A stretch of 64,000 nucleotides of DNA from Blastococcus sp. TBT05-19 (GCF_003319095.1 NZ_QOHI01000004.1:124001-188000); one strand, 5' to 3'; positions 33,358 to 42,719 are shown, counted from the stretch's first letter. Made by a program: numbers and translations. The notes: generated from the sequence alone by a model not told the origin.

Positions 33358-33406
33358 GGGCCCTCGGCGGGAGCCCCACGGCACGGCGGGGTGCCGCCGA
33401 GGGCCC
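33358..33406 (+). terminator. Terminator of the DUF1059 gene
   Basis: Perfect 13-bp stem GGGCCCTCGGCGG/CCGCCGAGGGCCC with a 23-nt loop that can form an inner CCCC/GGGG stem. No T-tract. Confidence 0.75.
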
Positions 33407-33551
33407 CGGGACCGTCGACGCCAGACCCGCCGCCGGTGCGCTGTTCGACGCAGCCGCGGTCCCGCGCAGCGGACCGTTGTCCCGCACCCGGGGACGCGAG
33501 ACCATCTCGGGAGCGGGGGTCCCACGAACCACATCCCACGCGGAGACAGCC

Positions 33552-34172
33552 ATGGAACCGACCTCGAGCACCACAGTCACCGAGACCCGGGTCGAGCACA
33601 CCCGGGCGGAGACAGTCGGGACGCTGGCGATGGTGGCCGGAGCGCTGTTCGCTCTCGGCGCGCTGGTCAGCAGCGTCGTCGACTGGGCCTGGTTCGCCAT
33701 ACTCATCGGGTTCGCCCTGCTCGTCTACGTCGTCCCGCAGCTGCACCGCGTGCAGTCGCCGGCCGACGGCTGGGCCGGACGGGCGGGCAGCATGCTGGTG
33801 GCCGCGGGCGCCGGCCTGGTCGTCGCCCTGGGCGTGGTCTTCCTCGTCCTGGAAGCGGTCGGCGATCCCGGAGAGCCCGCGTGGGGCGACGTGCTGTGGA
33901 TGATCGGCTTCCTCGCGTTCCTCGTCGGCATCGTGCTCTTCGCCGTCGGCAGCGCCATCGGCAGGAGGGTCCCTCCGGGCGCCCCGCTGCTCATGCTGTT
34001 CGGCCTCGTCGCCGCGGTGGCGATCGACATGGCAACCGGTGCCTTCTTCGAGGATGACTCGAGCACCACCGAGTGGGGCGTCTTCATCGGCGTCCCGCTG
34101 TTCGGGCTGGGCCTCGCGTGGATGGGCTACGCCCTCAGGACCGCTTCTGCCAGGCCCCGGGCGAGGAGCTGA
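33552..34172 (+). CDS. Hypothetical six-TM membrane protein
   Basis: 206 residues from ATG at 33552. After a polar Thr-rich N-terminus there are about six hydrophobic helices (~24-42, 46-64, 82-104, 114-134, 140-158, 178-196). No catalytic motif seen and no family recognised. Followed by a 12-bp hairpin terminator. Confidence 0.75.
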   Translation: MEPTSSTTVTETRVEHTRAETVGTLAMVAGALFALGALVSSVVDWAWFAILIGFALLVYVVPQLHRVQSPADGWAGRAGSMLVAAGAGLVVALGVVFLVLEAVGDPGEPAWGDVLWMIGFLAFLVGIVLFAVGSAIGRRVPPGAPLLMLFGLVAAVAIDMATGAFFEDDSSTTEWGVFIGVPLFGLGLAWMGYALRTASARPRARS

Positions 34173-34272
34173 TCGACAGCCAGGCCTTGCGTGAGCCGGC
34201 GCCGTCGAGCGGGGCCGCCTGGGACGCCACGCAGCAGGTGCCGCATCTCCGTGCCGTGCTCGGGCGCGGAGG

Positions 34273-34305
34273 GCGAGCCCCCACGGTGCACCTGTGGGGG
34301 CTCGC
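34273..34305 (+). terminator. Hairpin terminator
   Basis: Perfect 12-bp stem GCGAGCCCCCAC/GTGGGGGCTCGC with a 9-nt loop, about 100 bases after the six-TM gene and before the acyl-CoA dehydrogenase gene. The flanking 34173-34446 holds no ORF I can support. Confidence 0.8.
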
Positions 34306-34446
34306 GCCGTGCTGGTCCCGGTTCGAGGGCCGTCCGCGTGCTGTGCCACGCTCGGGCCCCGGTTCCACCGGGATCATGTCGAGGCTGCGGCCCACCCTGT
34401 GAGGACCGCGCCGCCGCCGCACGGACCGAGCTGAGAGGGACACCGG

Positions 34447-35742
34447 ATGCAGACCGCCGAGCCAACGGAGCTGTTCGACCTGCGCATGAGCGAGGCGGCG
34501 CGCCCGCTCTTCGACCGCGTGGTCCGTTTCCTCGAGGACGTGGTCGCGCCGATGCAGGAGGAGTACTTCCGGCTCGGGGAGGCACGCAGCGACCGGTGGT
34601 CGTACGCGCCGGGTCAGCTCGAGGCGCTGGAGGGGGCCAAGACCAAGGCCAAGGAGGCCGGTCTCTGGAACTTCTTCCTCCCCAACTCCGAGGTCGGCGG
34701 CCTCACCAACCTCGACTACGCCTACATCGCCGTCGAGCTCGGCAAGTACCCGCTCGGCTCCGAGTCGCTCAACTGCTCGGCGCCCGACACCGGCAACATG
34801 GAGGTGCTGGAGCGCGTCGGCACCCCCGAGCAGAAGGCCCAGTGGCTCGAGCCGCTCCTCAACGGCGAGATCCGCTCCGCCTACGCCATGACCGAGCCCG
34901 ACGTCGGCAGCTCCGACGCCAAGAACATCCAGCTCCAGGCCGTGCGCGACGGCGACGAGTACGTGCTCAACGGCGAGAAGTACTACATCTCCGGGGCCGG
35001 CGACCCCCGCTGCAAGATCATGATCGTCATGTGCCAGACGAACCCCGGCGCGCCGGCACACGCCCAGCAGTCGCAGATCCTCGTGGCGATGGACACCCCC
35101 GGCGTCGACGTGCTCGGCCCCATGCACGTGTTCGGCCGCGACGACGCCCCGCACGGTCACATGCACATCCGGTTCACCGACGTGCGCGTGCCGGCAACCA
35201 ACATGCTCCTGGGCGAGGGCCGTGGCTTCGAGATCAGCCAGGTCCGCCTGGGTCCCGGACGGATCCACCACTGCATGCGCGCCATCGGGCAGGGCGAGAA
35301 GGCCCTCGAGCTGATGGTCCGCCGCGGCAAGTTCCGCGAAGCGTTCGGCAAGCCCATCCTGCACCTCGGCAAGAACATGGAGACGGTGTCGCGGGCGCGC
35401 ATCGAGCTCGACGCCTGCCGGCTCATGGTGCTGAAGGCCGCCAAGGCAATGGACGTGCTCGGCAACTCCGAGGCCCGGGTCTACGTCTCGGCGGTGAAGG
35501 CGATGGTGCCCGAGAAGGTCTGCCAGATCATCGACCAGGCCATCCAGATCCACGGCGCCACCGGGGTCTCGCAGTGGACGCCGCTGGCCGACATGTACAC
35601 CGCCCAGCGCACCCTCCGCCTCGCCGACGGCCCCGACGAGGTGCACCACTTCGTCGTCGCCCGCGCTGAGGCCGGTCGCTACGACGAGCCGGCACCCGGT
35701 CGCTCCGCTGCCCGGGGTGAGGGCGTCTTCGCCGGCCCCTGA
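34447..35742 (+). CDS. Acyl-CoA dehydrogenase
   Basis: 431-residue FAD flavoenzyme, long end of the family. Motifs: YAMTEPDVGSSDAKNIQ (acyl-CoA/FAD site), YYISGAGDPRCKIMIVMCQT, and the C-terminal QIHGATGVSQWTPLADMYTAQRTLRLADGPDEVH that carries the helix-bundle and cofactor residues. Catalyses alpha,beta-dehydrogenation of an acyl-CoA in cytoplasm. Related to the FadE/ACAD11-type enzymes. Monocistronic: terminators lie on both sides. Substrate chain length not determinable. Confidence 0.92.
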   Translation: MQTAEPTELFDLRMSEAARPLFDRVVRFLEDVVAPMQEEYFRLGEARSDRWSYAPGQLEALEGAKTKAKEAGLWNFFLPNSEVGGLTNLDYAYIAVELGKYPLGSESLNCSAPDTGNMEVLERVGTPEQKAQWLEPLLNGEIRSAYAMTEPDVGSSDAKNIQLQAVRDGDEYVLNGEKYYISGAGDPRCKIMIVMCQTNPGAPAHAQQSQILVAMDTPGVDVLGPMHVFGRDDAPHGHMHIRFTDVRVPATNMLLGEGRGFEISQVRLGPGRIHHCMRAIGQGEKALELMVRRGKFREAFGKPILHLGKNMETVSRARIELDACRLMVLKAAKAMDVLGNSEARVYVSAVKAMVPEKVCQIIDQAIQIHGATGVSQWTPLADMYTAQRTLRLADGPDEVHHFVVARAEAGRYDEPAPGRSAARGEGVFAGP

Positions 35743-35750
35743 GCGAACGG

Positions 35751-35780
35751 GGCCCGGCTCGGACCAGTTCGAGCCGGGCC
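35751..35780 (+). terminator. Terminator of the acyl-CoA dehydrogenase gene
   Basis: Perfect 11-bp stem GGCCCGGCTCG/CGAGCCGGGCC with an 8-nt loop, starting 8 bases after the stop codon. Located between convergent genes, so it can work for both strands. Confidence 0.85.
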
Positions 35781-35802
35781 ACCGTGGTCGCCGTGCCGCC
35801 TG

Positions 35803-36657
35803 CTAGTTCCGGTTGAGGCCGTACTGCCGGGTGAGGAGCGCCCGCTTGTAGTGGGCCTCGGCCGTGTCGACCTCAGCGGTGGTCGCGGTCGGGCCGAACA
35901 CACGCAGGATGCTGAAGACGAAGTGCCGACGGTGTGTCCCGTCGACCTCCGCAAGCTCGCGGAGCGCGACGTTGCCGCCGTGGCCGTCGCGCGCGTACGC
36001 GCTCCACCGGCCCAGCAGGCGCTCCGCGCCGTCCGCCTTCCCGACGTACAGCTCGCCGCTGCTGGTGTCGGCGACGAGGTAGACGCCCTGAACGGCGGCG
36101 AGCGCTGTCCGCCACTCCGCGTACCGCGAGTCCTCGACGACGGCCACCAGCTCGTCGTGCGTGACGAGGACGTTGTCGAAGCCCGGGAACGGCACGCGGG
36201 CGGGGTCGGCGATCTCGACCACCGGCATCTGATCGGCCCTGGCGCCTGCCTTGGCCCAGTTGATCGTGTCGGCCGACCACTCGATGACGAGCCGGTTCCG
36301 GAGCGACCCGAGGACGTCGGACGGGTGGAGATCGAAGTACCGCTGGACGTCGGTCCGCTCGGCAAGGACCTCACCCCTGTTCTCGTACGCGGTGAGGAAC
36401 CGGGACCGCCGCTTGCCGTCCGCCAGGAAGTTCAGCCACAGAGCGGGCGGATCCCGGGGGATCTTGCTCTGCCGCAGCGCCTGGGCCCGGGAGTAGGTGA
36501 GGACGTTGTCGACCGCGGCGTCCTGCGGGCCGGTGAGGCCGTCGGTGCTGTAGGTGTGACGGACCAGGAGCACGTCGTCCGGCGGAATGCCCGCCACGTC
36601 CAGCAGGTCCGCGAGGGTGAGGTCGCCTCGCGACGAGGACGCCCCGGTCGGCTGCAT
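35803..36657 (-). CDS. GIY-YIG nuclease-family protein
   Basis: 284 residues. The C-terminal third is a GIY-YIG domain: GVY 191-193 and YVG 204-206 form the signature pair, with R217 and downstream Glu residues as candidate catalytic side chains. Residues 1-185 are a separate domain (LADLLDVAGIPPDDVLLVRHTYSTDG ... YENRGEVLAERTDVQRYFDLHPSDV) that I do not recognise. Base composition is lower in GC than its neighbours by eye. Such stand-alone GIY-YIG proteins occur as restriction or anti-MGE nucleases. A relic of its 3' end lies 2.9 kb upstream, suggesting a past duplication or insertion. Confidence 0.82.
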   Translation of the reverse strand: MQPTGASSSRGDLTLADLLDVAGIPPDDVLLVRHTYSTDGLTGPQDAAVDNVLTYSRAQALRQSKIPRDPPALWLNFLADGKRRSRFLTAYENRGEVLAERTDVQRYFDLHPSDVLGSLRNRLVIEWSADTINWAKAGARADQMPVVEIADPARVPFPGFDNVLVTHDELVAVVEDSRYAEWRTALAAVQGVYLVADTSSGELYVGKADGAERLLGRWSAYARDGHGGNVALRELAEVDGTHRRHFVFSILRVFGPTATTAEVDTAEAHYKRALLTRQYGLNRN

Positions 36658-36704
36658 GATCGGAACCTACCGGCCGCGCCCGGGGTGGGATTCGGCGTGA
36701 GATC

Positions 36705-37484
36705 TCACCGCGGTGCCGACGACCGCTCGTCAGCGAGCCGGCGCGCGAACAGCGGCGGCAGGTAGCGCAGCATAAGGGTCGACCACACCACGTGCGTGAG
36801 CACCGACGCCTGGATGCCGCCGGTGACCCTTCGCTGCTGCGCGAACAGCAGGCCCATCGGCACGCTCGCCAGCACGAGCGCCGGGTTGCGGGTCGTCGTC
36901 GTGGCCAGCCCGTAGACGGCGGTCGAGACGAGCACCGGCCGGGCCGTGCCCGCCGCGGCGTAGACCGAGCCGCGGAAGAACACCTCCTCGGCCACGCCGT
37001 TGGCCAGCGTGGTGGTGAGCACGAGCGGCGTCGTCCCCTGGTCGGCGTAGCGGAGCACCGAGCTGATCGCCCGTTCGAGGACCGGTATCCGCCGCGCGAC
37101 CAGCGCCGCGGCGTAGAACGCGCCGAACGCCCCCACCCCGGAGACGACCGGCGTGAGCACCGGACGGCGCAGCTGCTCCCCCGGCCCGAACATCCGCCCG
37201 AGGTGCAGCGGCCCGGACGCCAGCCCGCCGACCACCCACGTGGCGGCGACCCCGAGGGTGAGCCCGTAGAACCGGGTCGAACCGGGCGGCGTCGACAGCG
37301 ACACCCCCAGCAGCGACGCACCGGTGACCGCGGTGGTCGCGGTGACCCGCCGCCGGCGCCGGAACGCCTCGTCGCTCTCCCAGTGGTCGCGCGGCACGCT
37401 CCGCAGCAGCGGCCCGGCCGCCCGGGCCACCCGGGCGATCAGCGCACGGCCGCGGGTCACCGTCGGGCCCCGCGGCTCAGCCAT
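36705..37484 (-). CDS. CPBP family intramembrane metalloprotease
   Basis: 259 residues with about six TM helices. Motif 1 EEVFFRG at E166-E167-R171 is intact; motif 3 is SVLTHVVWS; the motif-2 FxxxH is not evident (VYGLATTTTRN), so proteolytic activity is uncertain. ATG at 37484; an alternative GTG at 37460 would overlap the upstream stop as GTGA. Related proteins include Abi/CaaX-type proteases. Confidence 0.82.
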   Translation of the reverse strand: MAEPRGPTVTRGRALIARVARAAGPLLRSVPRDHWESDEAFRRRRRVTATTAVTGASLLGVSLSTPPGSTRFYGLTLGVAATWVVGGLASGPLHLGRMFGPGEQLRRPVLTPVVSGVGAFGAFYAAALVARRIPVLERAISSVLRYADQGTTPLVLTTTLANGVAEEVFFRGSVYAAAGTARPVLVSTAVYGLATTTTRNPALVLASVPMGLLFAQQRRVTGGIQASVLTHVVWSTLMLRYLPPLFARRLADERSSAPR

Positions 37485-38398
37485 CCGCCGCGCCGTTCGC
37501 CCGCCCGCTGCCGGCGCTGGCGCGCCCGCTCCACCAGGGCGGTCATCACCATCTCGTCGTAGTCCATCGGCTCGAAGGGCACGACCGAGCGGATGGCGTC
37601 GTCGGTGACGACCACCTCGTTGGTCATGGAGTCGATGAGCGAGCGGCCTGTGGCCAGGTCGACGTCGGTGACCAGGGCCAGCCAGCGCGAGGACAGCTGG
37701 GGGCTGAGCAGCGGCACGGGGACGACGAACAGGTGCCGGTTCTGGATCTCGGCGACCCGGATCATCATCTGCAGGTAGGTGAGCACCTCGGGGCCGCCCA
37801 CCTCGAACACCCGCCCGGTGGCCTCCGGTGCCTCGAGGACGCCGACCAGGTACCGGACGACGTCGGCGACCGCGATGGGCTGCGTCCGGGTGCTGACCCA
37901 CCGCGGCGTGACCATGGCCGGCAGGTGCGCCACGAGCTGGCGGGTCATCTCCCACGACACCCCGCCGTGGCCGACCACGATGCCGGCGCGCAGCACCGTC
38001 ACCGGGACACCGGTGCTCCCCAGGAGCCGCTCGACCTCGCGACGGCTGCGCAGGTGCTTCGACAGCTGGTCGCCGTCCTGGCCCAGGCCACCGAGGTAGA
38101 TGATCCGGCCGATCCCGGCAGCCGCGGCGGCCCGGGCGAAGGCGCGTGCCGCGTCGGCGTCCTTGCGCTCGAAGTCCGGGTCGTCGAGGGAGTGCACGAG
38201 GTAGTACGCGGCCTCGCAGCCCGCGAGCGCCGACCGCAGCGAGCCCTCGTCCCCGACGTCGCCGGCCACGGGTGTCCCGGGCCCCTCGTAGCGGTCCGGC
38301 CGCCGGGTCATCGCCCGGACCTCGTGCCCCGCCTCCTCGAGCGCGGTCGCCAGCCGGCTGCCGACGAAGCCCGATGCGCCGGTGACGAGGATCCTCAC
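37457..38398 (-). CDS. NAD(P)-binding SDR-like protein
   Basis: 313 residues from GTG at 38398 (overlaps the upstream stop). Rossmann motif VTGASGFVGSRL at 4-15, then AMTRRPDRYEG and GDVGDEGSLRSAL, an atypical/extended SDR pattern (NmrA/YbjT-like) with YLGGLGQDG and RAGIVVGHGG. C-terminal ~90 residues form a separate substrate cap. Possibly lipid or quinone related. Co-transcribed with the CPBP protease. Confidence 0.88.
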   Translation of the reverse strand: MRILVTGASGFVGSRLATALEEAGHEVRAMTRRPDRYEGPGTPVAGDVGDEGSLRSALAGCEAAYYLVHSLDDPDFERKDADAARAFARAAAAAGIGRIIYLGGLGQDGDQLSKHLRSRREVERLLGSTGVPVTVLRAGIVVGHGGVSWEMTRQLVAHLPAMVTPRWVSTRTQPIAVADVVRYLVGVLEAPEATGRVFEVGGPEVLTYLQMMIRVAEIQNRHLFVVPVPLLSPQLSSRWLALVTDVDLATGRSLIDSMTNEVVVTDDAIRSVVPFEPMDYDEMVMTALVERARQRRQRAGERRGGWLSRGARR

Positions 38399-38595
38399 CG
38401 GCGCGGGACGGGGTGGCCGGCGTTCCACGAGTCGAGGATCGCGTCGATCCGCGCCCGGCGGTCTGCCAGCTCCCGGCGCGCGGCCGGTGTGTCCTTGCGG
38501 CGCACGGCCGCGGTGGCCGCCACCAGGTCCTGGCGAGCCGACTCGAACTCCGCGAGGAGTGCCTCCGGGCCGCCGTCGGTGGTCATCACGCTCAT
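38395..38595 (-). CDS. Hypothetical small helical protein
   Basis: 66 residues from ATG at 38595: one long amphipathic helix pair (ALLAEFESARQDLVAATAAVRRKD ... ARRELADRRARIDAILDSW). No TM. First gene of the operon; its TGA overlaps the next GTG. Not recognised. Confidence 0.6.
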   Translation of the reverse strand: MSVMTTDGGPEALLAEFESARQDLVAATAAVRRKDTPAARRELADRRARIDAILDSWNAGHPVPRR

Positions 38596-38672
38596 GACAG
38601 GTCTTCGTACCCGGCGGCGGAAGCGGATGCAGCGGCTCCGGCCCGTCACGGGGTGTCGGGCATACTCGCGCC

Positions 38673-39758
38673 GTGCGCGGCGGAGATCAGGGTGCGCGCA
38701 CCGAGGTGCGGGTGCTGCCCGTCCCGGCGGCCCACGGCTACGTGGCGAGCCTCGTCGACGAACGGGTCCCCGGGGTGACGCTGGTCCGGCCCCCCGATGA
38801 CGACGGCGGCTGGCTCCCCTCGGAGGCGCTGTCCCCCACGTGGGTCGCCGCGAACTCCGCCTCCTTCGACGTGCTGCACGTGCACTTCGGGTTCGAGGGA
38901 CGCACGCCCGACCAGCTGCGCGAGCTCGTCGCTGCGCTGCGGGCCGCTGGGCGGGGTCTGGTCCTCACCGTCCACGACCTGGAGAACCCGCACTTCTCCC
39001 GGCAGGACGGGCACGACCGGCTCCTCGACGTCCTCGTCCCGGCCGCGGATGCGCTCGTCACGCTGACCCCCGGGGCCGCCGAGGAGGTGCGCCGGCGGTG
39101 GGGACGGCGGGCTGCGATCGTGCCGCACCCGCACGTGGCACCGCTGCACGAGATCGGCGTACCCCGCCCGGACCGCCCGCGCCGCGTGGTCGGCCTGCAC
39201 CTCAAGAGCCTGCGGGCCAACCTGATGGCGCAGCCGGTGCTGCGCTCGCTGATCCGGGCGGTCGACCTCCTGCCGCGGACGGTGCTGCGGGTGGACGTGC
39301 ACGCCGAGGCGCTCGCCCCGGACTTCCCCCGCCACGACGCCGGGCTGGTGCGGGAACTACACGAGGCGGCCGGGTCGGGTGCGCTCGACCTGCGCGTGCA
39401 CGGCCGCTTCGACGACGCCGACCTTCTCGCCTACCTGCGGGAGCTGGACGTGTCGGTCCTGGCGTACGGCCACGGCACCCACTCGGGGTGGCTGGAGCTG
39501 TGCCACGACGTCGGCACGCCCGTGGTGGCGGGGAGGGTCGGTTTCCTGCACCAGCAACGAGCCCTGGTGCAGGTCGACCTGCACGATCCCGGGGCGCTGG
39601 CGGCGGGGCTGGAACGGGCGATGAGCGGACCACCCGCATCCGCGGCCACCGCGGCGGACCGCCTCGCCGAACGGCTGGAGGTCGCCACCGTCCACCGGGA
39701 CCTGTACCAGCGCGTGGTCGCCGGTGCGACGCAGCGGTCCGCGGAGGCGTGCGCGTGA
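38673..39758 (+). CDS. Glycosyltransferase, GT4-like
   Basis: 361 residues from GTG at 38673. GT-B fold: FDVLHVHFGFEGRTPDQL, VLTVHDLENPHFSRQDGHD, VVGLHLKSLRANL, and the acceptor/donor site region HSGWLELCHDVGTPVVAG. The E-x7-E donor motif of classical GT4 is altered. First gene of a seven-gene glycan locus; GTGA overlap with the next gene. Confidence 0.83.
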   Translation: MRGGDQGARTEVRVLPVPAAHGYVASLVDERVPGVTLVRPPDDDGGWLPSEALSPTWVAANSASFDVLHVHFGFEGRTPDQLRELVAALRAAGRGLVLTVHDLENPHFSRQDGHDRLLDVLVPAADALVTLTPGAAEEVRRRWGRRAAIVPHPHVAPLHEIGVPRPDRPRRVVGLHLKSLRANLMAQPVLRSLIRAVDLLPRTVLRVDVHAEALAPDFPRHDAGLVRELHEAAGSGALDLRVHGRFDDADLLAYLRELDVSVLAYGHGTHSGWLELCHDVGTPVVAGRVGFLHQQRALVQVDLHDPGALAAGLERAMSGPPASAATAADRLAERLEVATVHRDLYQRVVAGATQRSAEACA

Positions 39759-40741
39759 TCGGCTGGTACGCGCACTCGCACGGCGCCGGCCACCGGCAGC
39801 GGCTGGTGGCCGTCAGCCGGCACCTCCGCACCCCGGTGACCGCGTTCGGCTCGGCCGCGGCCCCGGAGGGCTTCTCCGGGGAGTGGATCGAGCTGCCCCG
39901 GGACGACGACGGGCCGGTCGACCGGGCGTCGGCCACCGCGGGCGGCGCGCTGCACTGGGCCCCGCTGCACCACGCCGGGCTGCAGGACCGGCACGCCGCC
40001 CTCGCCGGGTGGATCGCGCGGGCCCGGCCGCGCCTGTTCGTCACCGACGTCTCGGTGGAGGTGACCGCCCTGGCCCGGCTGTGCGGCGTCCCGGTCGTCG
40101 TCTTCGCCATGCTCGGGGACCGCGACGACCCCGCCCACCGCCTCGGGCGCAGCCTGGCCACGGCCCTCGTGGCGCCCTGGCCGGCCCCCCGCGACGAGCC
40201 GGACGGCGGCGCGCAGGTGGTGCACGTCGGCGCGTTCTCCCGCTTCGACGGCCGGCCGCTGACCCCGGAGGCTTCCCGGCCGGGAACGGTGCTCGTGCTG
40301 TTCGGCAGCGGCGGCCGGGACGTCGGCGACGACGACTTCCGCGCCGCGCGCGAGGCCACCCCGGGGTGGACCTGGGAGTACCGCGTGCCGGGTTCCGCGG
40401 AGGACGCCGCCGGCGGGGAGGACGTGTGGACGTCCCTGCAGCGCGCCGAGGTGGTCGTCGTGCACGGGGGCCACAACGCCGTCGCCGAGGTGGCCGCCGC
40501 CCGCCGGCCGGCCGTCGTGATCGCGCAGGACCGGCCGTTCGGGGAGCAGCGCCGTCGCGCGGAGCTGCTCCGGGCCGAGGGCCTGGTGGCGCTCGACAGC
40601 TGGCCGGCGGCGCCGGAGTGGCCGGGTCTGCTGGACCGGGCCCGGGCCGCCGGTGCCGGTCCGTGGGAGCGCTGGGCACCGGGTGACGGTGCGCAGCGGG
40701 CCGCGGCCTTCCTCGACGCCGCCGCCGGGGACGGCGCATGA
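39755..40741 (+). CDS. Glycosyltransferase, GT28/MurG-like
   Basis: 328 residues. N-terminus VIGWYAHSHGAGHRQRLVAVSRHL carries the GxGHxxR donor/acceptor loop of UGT/MurG-like proteins. C-terminal domain VLVLFGSGGRDVGDD and VVVHGGHNAVAEVAAARRPAVVIAQDRPFGEQ is the nucleotide-sugar binding HGG motif. Coupled upstream by GTGA and downstream by ATGA. Confidence 0.85.
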   Translation: MIGWYAHSHGAGHRQRLVAVSRHLRTPVTAFGSAAAPEGFSGEWIELPRDDDGPVDRASATAGGALHWAPLHHAGLQDRHAALAGWIARARPRLFVTDVSVEVTALARLCGVPVVVFAMLGDRDDPAHRLGRSLATALVAPWPAPRDEPDGGAQVVHVGAFSRFDGRPLTPEASRPGTVLVLFGSGGRDVGDDDFRAAREATPGWTWEYRVPGSAEDAAGGEDVWTSLQRAEVVVVHGGHNAVAEVAAARRPAVVIAQDRPFGEQRRRAELLRAEGLVALDSWPAAPEWPGLLDRARAAGAGPWERWAPGDGAQRAAAFLDAAAGDGA

Positions 40742-41643
40742 CCACCACGGCGCTGCTGACCATCGTGCAGGGCCGGCACGACCACCTCCGCGGCCAGCTC
40801 CTCGGGCTGGCCGCGGTGTCCGAGCCCCCCGCCTGGCACGTCATCGCGTCGATGGGCGACGACGACGTCCGCGCCGTCGTCGCCGCGACGCCCGCGGCCC
40901 CGGGCACGCGCCGGGTCGTCGTCGACGTCCCGCTGCCCGCCGACGGCGAGCTGCCGCTGGCCCGGGCCCGCAACGCCGCGGCCGCCGCGGCGATCGAGCT
41001 CGGCGCCGAGCTGCTGGTGTTCCTCGACGTCGACTGCGTCCCCTCCCCCGGGCTCCTGGCCGGCTACGCCCGGGCGGCCGTCGATCCCGCGGTGCGCGCG
41101 GCCCCGGGCCCGGTGCTGCTGTGCGGCCCGGTCGCCTACCTGCCCCCCGGGGTGCGGGTCACCTCCCCGGCCGACCTGGCGCAGCTGCCCGCGGCGGCCC
41201 GGCCGCACGCGGCGCGCCCGGCGCCGGCACCCGGCGAGGTCGTCCTCGCCGACCCCTCGCAGTGGTGGCTGTTCTGGTCGCTGTCCTTCGCCGTCTCCGC
41301 TGCCGACTGGACGCGGTCGGGCGGGTTCTGCGAGGACTACCGCGGCTATGGCGGCGAGGACACCGACTTCGCGGCGACCGTCCGATCGCTCGGCGGTTCG
41401 CTGTTCTGGGTGGGCGGCGCCGATGCCTCCCACCAGCACCATCCCGTGCAGGACCCACCGGTGCACCACCTCGAGGCGATCGTCCGCAACGCCGCGGTCT
41501 TCCACGGCCGCTGGGGGTGGTGGCCGATGACCGGCTGGCTCGAGCAGTTCCGGGCCGCCGGGCTGGCCGACTACGACGCGGCCACGCGTACCTGGTCGGT
41601 CGCCGGCCCCTCGGCGGCCGCCGCGCGGAGCACGGCTTCGTAG
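40738..41643 (+). CDS. Glycosyltransferase family 2
   Basis: 301 residues, GT-A fold. LPLARARNAAAAAAIELGAELLVFLDVDCVPS includes the DxD metal site (DVD); the acceptor part FCEDYRGYGGEDTDFAATVRSLGG is the GGED motif of Glyco_transf_7C. A histidine-rich SHQHHPVQDPPVHHLEAI follows. 3' end overlaps the antiparallel GT4 gene by 73 bases. Confidence 0.88.
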   Translation: MTTTALLTIVQGRHDHLRGQLLGLAAVSEPPAWHVIASMGDDDVRAVVAATPAAPGTRRVVVDVPLPADGELPLARARNAAAAAAIELGAELLVFLDVDCVPSPGLLAGYARAAVDPAVRAAPGPVLLCGPVAYLPPGVRVTSPADLAQLPAAARPHAARPAPAPGEVVLADPSQWWLFWSLSFAVSAADWTRSGGFCEDYRGYGGEDTDFAATVRSLGGSLFWVGGADASHQHHPVQDPPVHHLEAIVRNAAVFHGRWGWWPMTGWLEQFRAAGLADYDAATRTWSVAGPSAAAARSTAS

Positions 41644-42719
41644 CGGAGGACCATCGTCTTCGCCGACAGGTGCGACAGGGCGGCCTCCCGGACGGCGCGG
41701 CGGTCCAGAGCGGTGGTCGGCCCGATGGCCGCGGCCATCGCGGCGACGTCGCCGGCCGGGACGACTATCCCTACCTGCTGCCCCACGTGCGGCCGGAGCA
41801 CCTCGCTGATGCCGCCCCGGTCGAAGGCGACCACGGGCGTGCCGCACATCGCGGCCTCCGCGGCGACCAGCCCGAACGGCTCGTCCCAGGCGGGCGTGAC
41901 CAGGACGGCGTCGGCGCGGCCGACCGCCCGGGCCAGCGTCGCACCGCCCAGGTGGCCGTGCCAGGTGGCGCCGGCGCCCAGGTGCGGTGCGATCTGCGCG
42001 GCGAAGTACCCGGCGTCGGCGACCGGCCCCACCAGGTGCAGGTGCCGCCCGGCCTCGGCCGCCGCGGCGATCGCCAGGTGCGGGGCCTTCTCCGGCACCA
42101 TGCGGCCGAACCACAGCAGGCCGCCCCCACCGCGTCCGAGCGCCCAGCGATCGGGGTCGACCCCGTTGTGCAAGACCTCGGCGCGGGGCACCCAGGGCTC
42201 CCACTGGCGGGCGGTGAATCGGCTGACGGTGGTGAAGGCGTGCGAGCCGCCACCCGCGCTCAGCGCGGCGGTCAGCCACGGGGTCGGCGGGGTGTGCAGG
42301 GACGTGACGGTCGGGACCGGCAGGGTGGTCGCCAGCGACAGCGGCAGGTAGTGCAGCGAGTTGTTGTGGACGACGTCCACCTGGCCGGCGTAGGTCGTCC
42401 GCAGCGCGTCGAGGACGTTCAGGTGCGCGTGGTGCTCGGTCATGAACGCCTCGGCCGGCATCGAGGGGTCGGCGCGGGAGAGCTCGTCGGGCCGCCACCC
42501 GCCTCCGGCGAGGACCTCGGGCTGCGCTCCCGTGCTGCCGGCCGCCGCGAAGAGCAGCACCCGGTGCCCGCGGTCGCGGAGACCGGCGACCAGACCACCG
42601 GTGAAGGACTCCAGACCGCCCGGGTAGGGCTCGGCGACCGGGTGGCTGCTGGGACCGAGCACGGCGATGGTCAGCCGGCGCCCGGGACGCCCCGCGGCGA
42701 GCGAGGGTAGGTCGCGCAC
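41571..42719 (-). CDS. Glycosyltransferase family 4
   Basis: 382 residues from GTG at 42719 (TTG 42731 possible). Donor domain has NGVDPDRW, LLWFGRMVPEKAPHLAI, and EPFGLVAAEAAMCGTPVVAF (the E-x7-E motif). N-terminal PYPGGLESFTGGL is the glycine loop of GT4 enzymes. Encoded against the surrounding locus and overlapping the upstream GT2 gene; its start is 83 bases from the WcbI-like gene, divergent. Confidence 0.9.
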   Translation of the reverse strand: MRDLPSLAAGRPGRRLTIAVLGPSSHPVAEPYPGGLESFTGGLVAGLRDRGHRVLLFAAAGSTGAQPEVLAGGGWRPDELSRADPSMPAEAFMTEHHAHLNVLDALRTTYAGQVDVVHNNSLHYLPLSLATTLPVPTVTSLHTPPTPWLTAALSAGGGSHAFTTVSRFTARQWEPWVPRAEVLHNGVDPDRWALGRGGGGLLWFGRMVPEKAPHLAIAAAAEAGRHLHLVGPVADAGYFAAQIAPHLGAGATWHGHLGGATLARAVGRADAVLVTPAWDEPFGLVAAEAAMCGTPVVAFDRGGISEVLRPHVGQQVGIVVPAGDVAAMAAAIGPTTALDRRAVREAALSHLSAKTMVLRYEAVLRAAAAEGPATDQVRVAAS

